Positions 25,801 through 37,800 of a DNA stretch of 64,000 nucleotides are shown piece by piece. A program made the position numbers and the translations under genes. Position 1 is the stretch's first letter; each line of letters starts with the position of its first letter. The notes beneath the pieces were generated by a model that did no database searches, was not told the origin of the DNA, and worked only from the letters and a program-made list of their open reading frames with translations. The DNA comes from Marthasterias glacialis (taxonomy: Eukaryota > Echinodermata > Asteroidea > Forcipulatida > Asteriidae), in NCBI GenBank assembly GCA_911728455.2, contig OU452228.1, forward strand, positions 15,452,104 through 15,516,103, given 5' to 3'.

Positions 25801-28800
25801 GAGGAGGAGAAGGTAGGTGGACAAGAGAGAGAGAGAGAGAGAGTTGCAGTCAATCTTGAACAATTAACTTCATTAACCCTCCAACCATCTGACTGTTCAA
25901 TACCATTCAAATAGTTTCAAGACAAATCCCACTAGACCAAGGTTTTTTCATCTCAGAACTTTCACTGGACCAGAAATATTCTAAACAAGACCTAAAATAT
26001 TGATTTCTTTTTTATATTTGCTGAATATTTAGGAGACTTTATGTGTACTTTATTAAATCTACAAAAGTATGTGTTTGGCAAAACACTAGACTGCAGGACT
26101 TGTTTGGTTGTGGGGGTTACTGGCCCAGTGCTAACTGGACTCTGGCCGGTGGTGCGTGGGTATTTTAAGCCTTGAACAACACTGCATTCTTGACACCTTT
26201 TTAGCTGTTGATAGCTACATGGTTCTACCTTCATTCCTTCCCTTCCAGGATATTCTCTATGAGTTCCCCATGACCAGAGCCTCAAGGAAACTCACTGACA
26301 TCAGAGGTCTCTTCATCACGCTGAGCGATATGCTGCAGAATATAACAGATAGCGCCATCAAGAGGTGAGAAAAAAACAGTCTCAAATTCGCTGAAAACAA
26401 GGTTCAGAGGCCATATCAAACGGCCATTTTGCTAGATCATAGGATGGAAGGAACCATGCACCAGGCAAGGAATTTCAAAGAGGTGCAGCATGTGGGAAAA
26501 ATGTTTTGGAATAGTCGTTCGTTCTAGGGAAAATCATAGGCAAATGAAGTCGCGATAAATACTAAGAAATTCTGCATTTGAATAGGCATTGCTGATTTTG
26601 GTAATTCTGCATACTTTACAGAATATTGTATTGGAATGCCACATTCTGCATTCTCTGCAGAAAATTTCCGTTAGAATGCCACATTCCGGATCCTCTGCAG
26701 ATTGTGCCCATGGGAATAGCACATTTTGCATCCTCTGCAGAATGTTCCCATTGGGTTACCACATTCTGCATTCTCTGCAGGATGTTCCTAGTGTAATACC
26801 ACATTCTGCATGCTCTGCAGAATGTTCCCATTGGGTTACCACATGCATCCTCTGCAGAATGTTCCCATTGGAATGCCACGTTCTGCCTCCTCTGCAGAAC
26901 GTTCCCATTGGGTTGACACTGCACACACAAAATCTAATAATTCAGTCTTATCTTTTCACAGCACGTCGCTTGTCATACAGGGTGAACTGGTTCACATCGG
27001 ATATCAGAAAGTTGGTACAGAGGTACTAGTGATGGCAGTTCCAGCTAACAGGGTACCGGTGTTTCTTCTAGATTGTATCCTAAAGGATGTCGTCCGCTTG
27101 ATGTGTTACCTCTTTAAATCTCTAGACAGGTGAGTCTAAGAACAAGTTTGGCAACAAACCATGGTTATCTATTGACCCCTTGCACGCACGTCACACACAG
27201 CAACTGTGCCACGCTCGCCATTTTGGAAGTCAACAGGTAAGTGTGTAAACACCGCGTCACATACAATTTGCACTACACTGTAAAACACACAGGGACGTTG
27301 ACTTCCAAAATGTCGCAACCAAGATTATTGTGATGGTGACCTCAGGTGAATTGGGTCAATAGACCATTTTACTCATGACATGACATTCAAAATAATTTAT
27401 GGAGATTATAGCATAGGATTTTCATCAATTTATAATATGAAGAAAGGTGATACATCTCAAAACTTGTTCAGATGTTTTGTTTTACATTAGCTGAAGTTAT
27501 GTTGAAATTATAACAAATGTAAAACTGTATTATCTTGCCTGTCAGGAACTGCACCTAGAGAGAATAAGGTCACTGTTTTTGTAAACAAGGTTAGATGGTC
27601 CATAGTTGCACCCCCAGAACCTCGGCTAGTACCAGATGGTTAGTACAGTCTAGCCACAACCAGCCCCCTGGGTTTGGATCATTCCATAAAATTTTAGCCC
27701 CGTATTCGCAGTATTTTGGGGGAACTGGAGCAATTGGAAACTTCTGGCAAATCCAAGTGGCAGCAGACTTACTAGGGTATATACCGTGAAAATCGTGCAT
27801 GCTCAGATCTACACAAACAAACAGAAATACCTGGTATGTCAGATACAACCTAGCATTCTTAGTCCCCCCCCCCCCCCATTTATCTTTTGATTGTATTTCT
27901 TGACACAGTGCGTTCCAGGACTCCAACCATCCGAGGCTCAACCACCTGTTCAGGTTGCTCTTCCAGCGTCTTCTCCTGACGGAGACTCAGCAGAGTCAGA
28001 AGACCAACAGTAACATCTTCCTGGAGGGTCTCCCTGGGGCCAGGTGGCTGGATCTACCTGAGGAGATCAAGGTAAGGGGGCAGGACTTGAAAAGCTTTCT
28101 CACATCTGCAACCATCTTAAATCAGATTCCCTAAACATGCATGATAATAATAGTCGTTGTTCTCTTTTTATAAAAAGTTGCCTGACCATTTTCCTTGCCA
28201 GGCTATTTTTCCCGCCACAATGATTGGTACCATTGATTTCAACTGCCAAAATAGCAATCAGTTATGGCTGCACTATAACAAAGCTCTATTCTTTCGTAAG
28301 TGCCATTTATGTATATTTTTTTAAGTGCTATTTTTAGTGAAAAATAATAACGTCATTTTGGACTGTTTTTTTCTCAGTTGAACATTGACAGTAGTCTAAG
28401 TGAATTGGAAGCTGCTGACTTTGCTGATATGGTAAGTCCATTCCTTATCAGTGCGTCAAGAAATAAAGCACAAGTACAAAGTTCATGTGCAGTTGTTAAA
28501 TTTGGGTGGCATGGGAAGCGTGTGCGTAAAGTGCTCGCCTCTCACCAATGTGTCCCTGGTTTGATTCCTGGCTAGGGCCATATGTGAGTAGAGATGTGCA
28601 TTGGTTCTCTCTTGCGCCACGAGGGTTTTTCTCCCTCCGTAAAAAAACCAAACACTTTCGATCTCAGGCTGTTCTCCGTGGTCATATATGGGTTGATTGT
28701 GGCTGGCTGCCAAAGGCCCCCTTGAATGCCTGTAGCTTGAACACATTGTAGCCGCGTCCTTCGCATTTCAGCTTCTCAGCTGCCAGTAAGGATGATTAGC

Positions 28801-31800
28801 CTCCCAAATGATTATTATAATTATGTTGATTTTCTTCTTCTTCTACCGTAGTCTGACGATCACTACGATGACAGGAGACCCTACGTCTTACTTGGATCCT
28901 GCCTTTTCTATAAGGTATGAAAAAGGGTTAACTGATTCTAGCAGTAATAAATTGTTGCAATGTATGCCAGTGTAATTACAGTGCTGTCAATCAGTAGAAG
29001 GAGATCTGTCAAGGTCACAGTGTTCAGAGTTATATTTTGATCAGAAGATGTCTCCCGAAGATACTACCTACGTGCTGTGCAATAATCACGTCATCTATTC
29101 TGTAGGGTTATGTAACAGCCAGCCACTTGCCCAAGGAGGACCTACACGATATCAGCGTCTACTGTCGCAACTACAGCCTGATGGTGCTCTGTTCCCAGCA
29201 GCAGGTGGGTCAACTGGTCATCTGGAAGGAGGTCTACCCAACGAGGAGGACAGAGAAGACGGAACCGGCGGCGCCGGGGTACCAGGAGCCTGAAGGCAGA
29301 TGGTTCCTGCTTATTCTTGGCCAGGTAGGGCACAGCTATGAGATATGGGGGACAAATTACAAGTACACTATTTGGTTTGGGTAAATCTGTCTGTATAATC
29401 CCAAACCAAACAGTGCACTTACTTGGTGTCCACCATATCTCAAAAAGGCTAACAAAGTGATATGATGTTGATTTGTTTTGTTGTGTTGATTATTATTATT
29501 ATCATTTTTTTATTTTATTATTATTTTTTTGCAATTGTTTTTTTTTTTTTTTGGGGGGGGGGGATGGTCTACATGTAAATTTGTTGATGTCTATTTATGA
29601 AGAGTTTGACATCCTTTTCATTTTCCTTGTTAATAATCAATGACACCAATGTAAATCTGGTCCATCATGCATGTCATTCATATATTGACACTAAAAAGCT
29701 GGCAATAAAGGCAGGATAAGTTCAGTGGACAATCTAGGATAACCTCTTGGTCTTATCCATTAGGATACATGCAGGGCTTGAATTTCATGAAAATATCCAC
29801 TAAACTACAGCTGTGGATTTCACAAAGCGCTAGGACTAGTCTTATCTCGAGTTAGGATGAGTAACTAGTCCTGACTTACAGGACTTATCATCAGCTTTTT
29901 AAAATTTTTACCGATCACTATTTGTAGTTGTGTGCGTCTGTCACTGTAAAGCGCTTTGTGATTTAATTTTAATGTAAGGCGCTCTGTAAGTATCATTATT
30001 ATTGTCATTATTATCAGTTAGGACTAGTTTTGTAAAATCCAGCCCAGGTCTTGTAGCTCAGAAATTTGACTGGACTAGAAATATATTTCACAAGACCAAA
30101 GCTTGTCTTCATCTTTCAATATTTGCTGAACTTTGAGGACTTGAGATTTGGACTTGAAAAGCTAAAGTCTCCGTTTGGTCACATTGACAAAAGAGAAAGC
30201 AACAAATAGCCCCCAGCTGATGCTAATTTATAAGAACTGTCTCACTTAGCTCCACCATGATGGCTTTTATCATTCACACCCAGCTGATGCTAATTTATAA
30301 GGTATTGTCTCACTTACTTTAACAGAGGAACAGTCTGTTGTGTCTGTTGATGGAAGCGGCGGGCTGTGCATATCAGTGAGTATCCTTCCAGAATGAGTCC
30401 ACTACTTGTAATGTGGATGATAAACGTATTTTAAAGATTGTTTGTATTGTTTCACATTCAAGTGCTATACAAATATTACAACAGTGCTATCCCTTATCTT
30501 ATTCATCTGGTTAATAGAGGTCATTCTTAAATCTCACACTTCCTATTCTCTTTTAGTTTTGTTGCAGGCTTGTGATTGCACTTTTAATGATAAGACTATG
30601 TTCATATTGCGATATTTTTATCAGTGGCTATTTTGATATGTAAACTTGTATTGTGCCATTGTAGAGGGCTGTTCCATTTTAAAAATTTGCTTTGTTTATG
30701 TTCATATTGATGTATTTTTCTTAATTCTGTTTGCTGTGTTTTTTTTTATTGTAATTACATGAGCAATTCAGCTTTGGCTGCAAATCATGCTGTAATAATG
30801 AACCATTATGAACCATTATGAATTTAAAAAAAGACACATCCAGATGATGACCAGTGTAAATACTGAGCCCAGTCCCACGGCACTGCTCACCACAGATTTC
30901 TGCATATACAGTCGCCATGGCAGCTTAAAGGGCTAGTGCAAATTTTTTGAGCTGGCTGTGTAAGCGAAGCATGCTTAGTTAATGTGAAGTACACATGTGG
31001 ATTTGTCTGCTACCTTAAGCTCTGATTTTTGCTCAGGGTAATTAGAGCCATGAAATGTGGCCCTGGTGGACTTGTGCGACTCTAAGCTGACTTGTCCAGG
31101 TAGCTAGTAACTGGTTTAGTTAAAAGGGAAAAAACCCTTAAAAGGGGATTTGGTATTCGTTGTAACTAGCCTGTCTCTCTTCCGTTGTCTTGTATCAGAT
31201 GTGAAGGGAATCCATCCCCTGACCCATTCTACATTGACCAGGCTAGGGCCACTCTCTTACATCTGGAGTCACTCAACGTCCCACTGGCATGTGAGGAAAG
31301 GTTAGTCCAGCAGTCGATTTCACCAAACTCTTCCTAACTTAACAGGCCTTGATCTTAACCGAGGCCACCGAGGCCGTTGGCCTTATGCCCTGTCGAGTTG
31401 ACCAGCATGCCCTTCAGAAAACTTGCACTGTCACTACCAACTTGGCCAGCATGAAATTGTTTGATTTCTCTGATTTGGCCAGCAAAGGCCTGCCCCCATT
31501 TTTCTTAAGATCGAGGCCTGACTTAGGAATCATTATGACTTTAAGATGCATAGTGATTTGTATTGTGACATCACACTTTCCTTAGCAGTTAAGACTGATT
31601 CATACATTTACTGATCTTAAGATTGATCTTAGCGCTTCGTCAAATCGACTGCTGCAGTCGATTTTCACCAAACTATTCCTAACTTAGGACTCTTCCTAAC
31701 TTTAAGATGCATAGTGATTTGTATTGTGACATCACACTTTCCTTGGCAGTTAGGATCGTTTTATACTTTTACTCATCTTAAGATTGATCTTAGTGCTTCG

Positions 31801-34800
31801 TCAAATCGACTGTAGGGCACATCTTGTGTCTTCTGGTCTGTATAAGAAAGTGCTGCGACTAATAATTTGGGAAAGTGATAGATAACGCCAATGTGACAGT
31901 TGCATTTATTATATGTCCAGAATTGTGTACAACTCTTACTCTGGACTATTAATTCATACACTTTTTGATGATGATTATTGTTAATCAATTATGATGCTCC
32001 TGTATGTAATTTTGTGGTAGGCTGATAGGGGGTGCATTTTCATTCATCTGTTTTTGTATGTAAACTGTCCATGAAGACAAGTTGTGTATTTTTGAATTTT
32101 TCCTGTGGCATTTCTGCCAAAGTCTGTCAATGTTAGTACTTTTATTTAGATATATTTTTTGTATAATGTGAGGGCCCCTAATGATCAGCTGTGCTGGATG
32201 GGTTACCCTCGTTAAATATGGTTTCAAATAAATAAACAAAATACAGTACATTTTTATTATTTAGAAATATCATACATTTTTGTTTTCTTTGTAATATGAT
32301 AGTTTTGTGTGTGTGTGTGTTTATTACCCTTTGTCTAATCTTTCTCGCAATTATCTTAATTAGATAGCTTTTGCCTCTCTTGCATTCTGAGCTGTATTTC
32401 TTTTATTTAGGCTTATGAAGTTTATTATCTTTGTACATTTGTTCATGCTTTAATTCTTGTTATCAGTCTTATTTTAATGTTTAATGTATTTAAGTAAATG
32501 TTTACTTTGGATTATATTTCATTAAAAACAAAATCCCCCCTTTGTTTACAGGTTGTCAGCTCCACCCATTCCAGCCTTGTCCTGTGCAGACTGGTTTTTC
32601 CCGACCCGTAAAAGTACTGCCGAGTCCGGCACCCCGCCTCTACCCATCCAAGCATCTCCAATGCTTTCCAAGCTACACAGTCAATCACCAGCAAGAGGTA
32701 GGATTGATGAATGCCTTCTCGGTGCTTAAATTATCCACCAAGACCACTGGCCAGAGTCCTGTCATTTTAGCACTGGGCCAGTAACCCAACAACCACACAA
32801 GTCCTGCAGTCTTGCAGTTTTTTTTCCAATTACATACCTTTTGAGATTTACTCGGGTATGTAACTTCTCCGCAGATCCACGTTTTTCCAAGTTTTTCGAA
32901 ATGAAATCCAGTTGATCCTTAAAATTCCGCTTTTGGAAAAAAAAAATTAAAAATCCAAAGCTCATAAGTTTTGATGGAACACATGCATCAAAGAATAAAT
33001 AAAGTCCGGCTCTGTGGTAGTGTACATATACATAGGGCATTACAGCCTGGACACAGACACAATGCGCCTTGTACAGCATACATTCTACAGTACATGTCTC
33101 ACTACGTCACACACACATGGCTTTTGTTGAGACTGGCTCCGCATCTAAATTAAAAATTCTGATTGTTCAGCCTCTAAAGTAGGCCCGTTAAACCATGGTT
33201 AAAACATTATTATTTTGACTTTGCATTGAGTAATACAGGCTGAAAATATTAGCTTGTAATAATTTCCTATCTTTTCGGTTGATGAGTTGCATGGCTGTTT
33301 ACATATGCATAAATTAAGTTTTTCAATTCCAAACCTCCTCCTAAATTCTCAACAATTAAACACAAAAAAAGAAATATTTTAGGTTTTGTAGAAAGGTCTA
33401 GTGAAAGTTCAAAGCCACAAGACCTGGGGTCTAGCAAAGATTTTGTTTAAATTTAAGCCCTGCTCTTTCAACACCTTTTGTTTTGAGACTTATCTTACCC
33501 CAGGTTCTTCTCATAATCTCAAATTCTTCTAAGAAGAGATTTATGACCTGGTTGTCTCCCGTAAACTATTATAAACGAAAATAAAGAATGTTCAATATTT
33601 GAATATTTCCAGGGAGGAAACATCTGAAGGCAGACGGCTCTTCCAGACGGTCCAGCTCTCCTGGTTCCAACCAGCTGTCCACCCCGAGTCCCCGGCCAAG
33701 ACGGCACAACGTCTCAAGGCTAGACTCGGACAATGAGAGCGAACCGTCCAGCCCGTACAACTCGCGAGCAAACAGTACTCAGAGTTCCCCGGTCTCGCGA
33801 CGGAAGAACGGGGAGAGGAAGGGATCGGATGTGTCTGCGGGATCTACTGGAAGCATGGAGCTTTACAAGGTGGGTAGTCTTGCCTCTCGCCCATGGGGAA
33901 CAATCTGAAAAAAAATGCATTAAAATGTGTTACATGTGGTTTGCTTGGCGTAGTGGTATCTTCCCTGCCATCCACTTCTTGGACCCTAGTTCGAATCCAG
34001 CCGGGGCACTTTGTGGATTGGGTTTTCAGTCCCTACCTGATTGTGTGGGTTTTCCCTGGAAGAAATCTCTAGGGTTGTCCTGCCACATCTAAAACTGAAA
34101 CTGCCTGCCTTGTCTTCTCTCCATGGGGTTCTTGGGCTAGTATAGACATTAAGTTTGCTTTTCTGAGAATCCTTGGCTTCACAACCAGAATCCATAAATG
34201 AAAAAAAAAAAAGAAACAAAATGAATAATCAATGTTACCATATTCTTCTTCGATTTTCAGGTTGCAAGGAAGAAGCGTCTGATTCCGGACCCATACAACA
34301 TGGGCATGATGCACAGGGGTATTGAGGAAGTTGAATGTAATGACTACTTCACTGCTACCAAGTAAGTTGTTGGATTCCTTTATATGTCACTAGCCGCATA
34401 TTAGCAATAGTATTAGAGCTTACAGAGGACCGTACAAAACGTGTGCAAATTTGAACATTTTTGAGAACCTCAGTTTCCCACTAACATTGCTATAAAGTGT
34501 GATAGACACAACATCGCTCACTTTTCGATGATACTTATAATTTGGGAGGCTAATCGTCCTTACTCACAGCTAAGAAGCTGAACTGCGAAGGACATGGCTA
34601 CAGCATGGTCCAGCCGCAGACGTGTGTTGACCGCTTTTACACACGTCACAGGCGGCTACTGTTCCATGTTCAACATTTTGGTAGTCAACGGGTAAGCATG
34701 TAAACGCTGCGCCACCTAAAATTCACTCTACACTTAATAACACAGAGGGACATTGACTACTAAAGTGGCGCAACAAAGATGATTGTAATGACGGCGTCAG

Positions 34801-37800
34801 GTGAATTGGGTCAATAGACCTTTCTTTTTGCAACGTCACAGCCCAAGTTTTTGCCAACCAAGATGGAGGAACTACGGGGAGCCATCGATGTAAAGCAAAA
34901 ACAGATAATCGCAGTTTGTAAAAATTGTAAAACAAACATTCAAAAATTGTTTCGAATTTTTGGGTAACAAGCCGACCAATAATGGGATGTATTTTTGTTG
35001 AACAGAAGGTTTGCAAAAATGTTGAAGTTGGTCACGCCGTCTGTCAACGAGACTTGAATGTTTTGCTACATTTGGCCTTCCATGCCAACCAGCGGCCGGT
35101 TTGTTTATCAACAATAAGAAAGGTCTGTAGGGGACTTATTGACCCATATATGACCATGGAACACAGCCAGGGATTAAAAGTGTTTGATTTTGGGTTCAAA
35201 TACACTCGGGCCTTGCACAGTCACGTGGAGCATTACATTAATCATCTCATCTTTTTTCAACTCTACTAGACTCACAGCAGGCTGTGACAACACCTTGTTC
35301 CACTACATACACCTTGATGCAGCCAGCGGAGTGATCGCATGCCCTACACACGGTGACCTGACGCTCATCAGCGGGAACACGCATTCTCGGCTCATTCAGA
35401 ACTTCAACCGGTGTTGCATCACCATCAGACATGTCATGTGTCGCAGTACTCATTTAAAGGTAACTAACAGATCTGTTAATGGAGCACAGTGCTTCGTTTA
35501 TATCAATTTTGGGGGTGAACAAAGAAAAATTGACTGGAGCGGGGTTTGAACCTGCGACCACCGGCTTAACGTACGGATGCTCTACCAACTGTGCTAGCCC
35601 TAATGTTGGCAGTCTCCCTATTTTGTCAATATCTTTGTTTGGGGGGTGCCAGTGAGAAGCCATTCAACCGGTTACTGCCGTGTAGCCCGGGATCACACCC
35701 CATTATACCATACAACCATAGAGCTAGCCTCTATAGATTAAACCTGGGAAGCAGTGGCACAGGGATCACCTTAAAGGCATTGCATACGTTTGGTAATGAC
35801 TCTGAAAATTTTTGGCAATAAAAACTTACTTGGTAAGGAGTACGGCAGCTTTGGATAGTATAATGCATTTTAAGAAACGTTTCACTTCGAAGTACTGCAG
35901 TTACGGAAAAATATATCACTTTTTATCCCCCAAAAACTTGAATCTGAGAAGCGTTATGGCCGTAACGCTTCTCAGAATGTGTATTCCAATGACGGATACT
36001 TCTTCTGCGTGAACGCAACCGCTCCAGATTTTTGGCGATATCTCAAAAACGCTGCCACCTTTTGAAATGAAATTCACACAGGTGCTAATAGTTTTATGGT
36101 ATATATCTACAACTATATAGCATTAAGGCAAATGTACGGTTCCAAAAACCAAAGGTATACTTTGCCTTTAAGGGTGATGCGACTTTTTATTTTTAAATAT
36201 CTTTTTGGGATTCATTTTCATTGGTTCTTTGGTTCTTGCTGTTGACTTTATTTTGTATCTGTATGTTTTCTTTATATTTTGAATGTAAACTGTTTTTGTA
36301 ATTCAGTCGGCAGGTTGCAATGAGCATTTTTTTTTTTAAACCATAATAAAAAATGTTGTTGCAAATTACATGTATCGTTTTTGGGGGGCTGATGTAATTC
36401 ATAACAGATTTCTACCATAAAGCCATGCAAAAATTCTGTTTTTATTATCACACTTTAAAATCAATTCTGAACTTGCCCGTTGATAATGTTTTCATTCCAG
36501 TTTGAAGGAAGTATTGTACTTTTGGTTTTCAATTCTTAATAGATTCTATTATAAAGCCATGCAAAAATTCTGTTTTTATTATCACACTTTAAAATCAATT
36601 CTGAACTTGCCCGTTGATAATGTTTTCATTCCAGTTTGAAGGAAGTATTGTACTTTTGGTATTGAAACTTCTGGTTTTCAATTCTTAACAGATTTCTAGC
36701 ATAAAGCCATGCAAGAATGTGTTTTTAATATCGCACTTCAAAATCAATTCTGAACTTGGTCTTTGATTATGTTTGAATTCTAATTTGGACAATGTATTGT
36801 ACTTTTGGTTGTAAACCATTGTAAAGAGCTTTTAGATCTTTCCATCAATGCAAGCTGTCTATAATAATCAATTTTTATTACAGCTCAGTGCAGTTGCTGC
36901 ATCTTCTTCCCCCACAGCAGACATTTGATCCTTTAAATTTGCAGTCACTCTCTTGTCTAGTTATTACTTTTATACATTGCCAGATTTTCTAGCTGTGGTG
37001 TGATTTAGGGTGGCCAGATGGTCCAGTGTGCTGAACTCAAGTTGTGGTCACAGCACTTGCCATAGTGCCCTTTGCAAAGTTCCAATACAACTTTACATTT
37101 TTCCTCATTGAAGTGCCCCTTACCAGAGGAAAATGACTGTGCCCCTTCAAGAGCCAAGTTCAAGGCCTGCATTAGTGTGTGGGTTCGAATCCTGGTCGCA
37201 ATATTTTTGACCTTGAGCAAGACACTGAGGGCAGAGATGGTTTATGTGATTGATTTAGCTTGGTGTGCGTCATACTTGGCAGCACAGGCTGTATACTGCC
37301 CAGGGAGCTGAGTTTGTTTTAGGAATAAGGTCATACCAGGTGGATTCTGACTCATTCTGGCTCTATATATAAATTTTCATTGTTGTTATTTTTTGTGTAG
37401 GCTTAGTTTTAATTTTTCTGGAGATAGTAATGTCTGTCGTTTCCATTATAGGCCTAATTTTTACATTGTTATTAATTTATTATTATTGTCATTATTATGA
37501 ATGAATGCATTCCTGATTCTCCTTATTGTATCTACCCCACGCCCTGAGGATCAAAATTTATTTTAGAATTTGAGAAGGGCTGACTCTCTAATTCTAAACT
37601 CTTGATTGTTCCCTCTCGTCTTTGCACCGTCTAGATGAGGTCCGAAGAGCCAAGTCGAACCGTGCAGTCCGATCACTCACTGGGCTTTGTCAGGGAGTAT
37701 GGAGTGATGTTCAAATGTCAACCAGAGAACTGGCCAGAGCAGAAGAAAGCCCCTCCCAGCATCAACTACTGGGTTGTTGGGTGAGTTAGTAGTGGGCATT

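Noticed and set aside
26599-27133. Long overlapping open frames across the INTU intron 5 / exon 6 region
   Set aside because: They arise from the 40-bp minisatellite; only 26962-27129 is real coding sequence, in the INTU frame.
35537-35600. Functional tRNA gene on minus
   Set aside because: A and B boxes are present but the anticodon stem does not pair, and the same sequence is a dispersed repeat (51878-51945).
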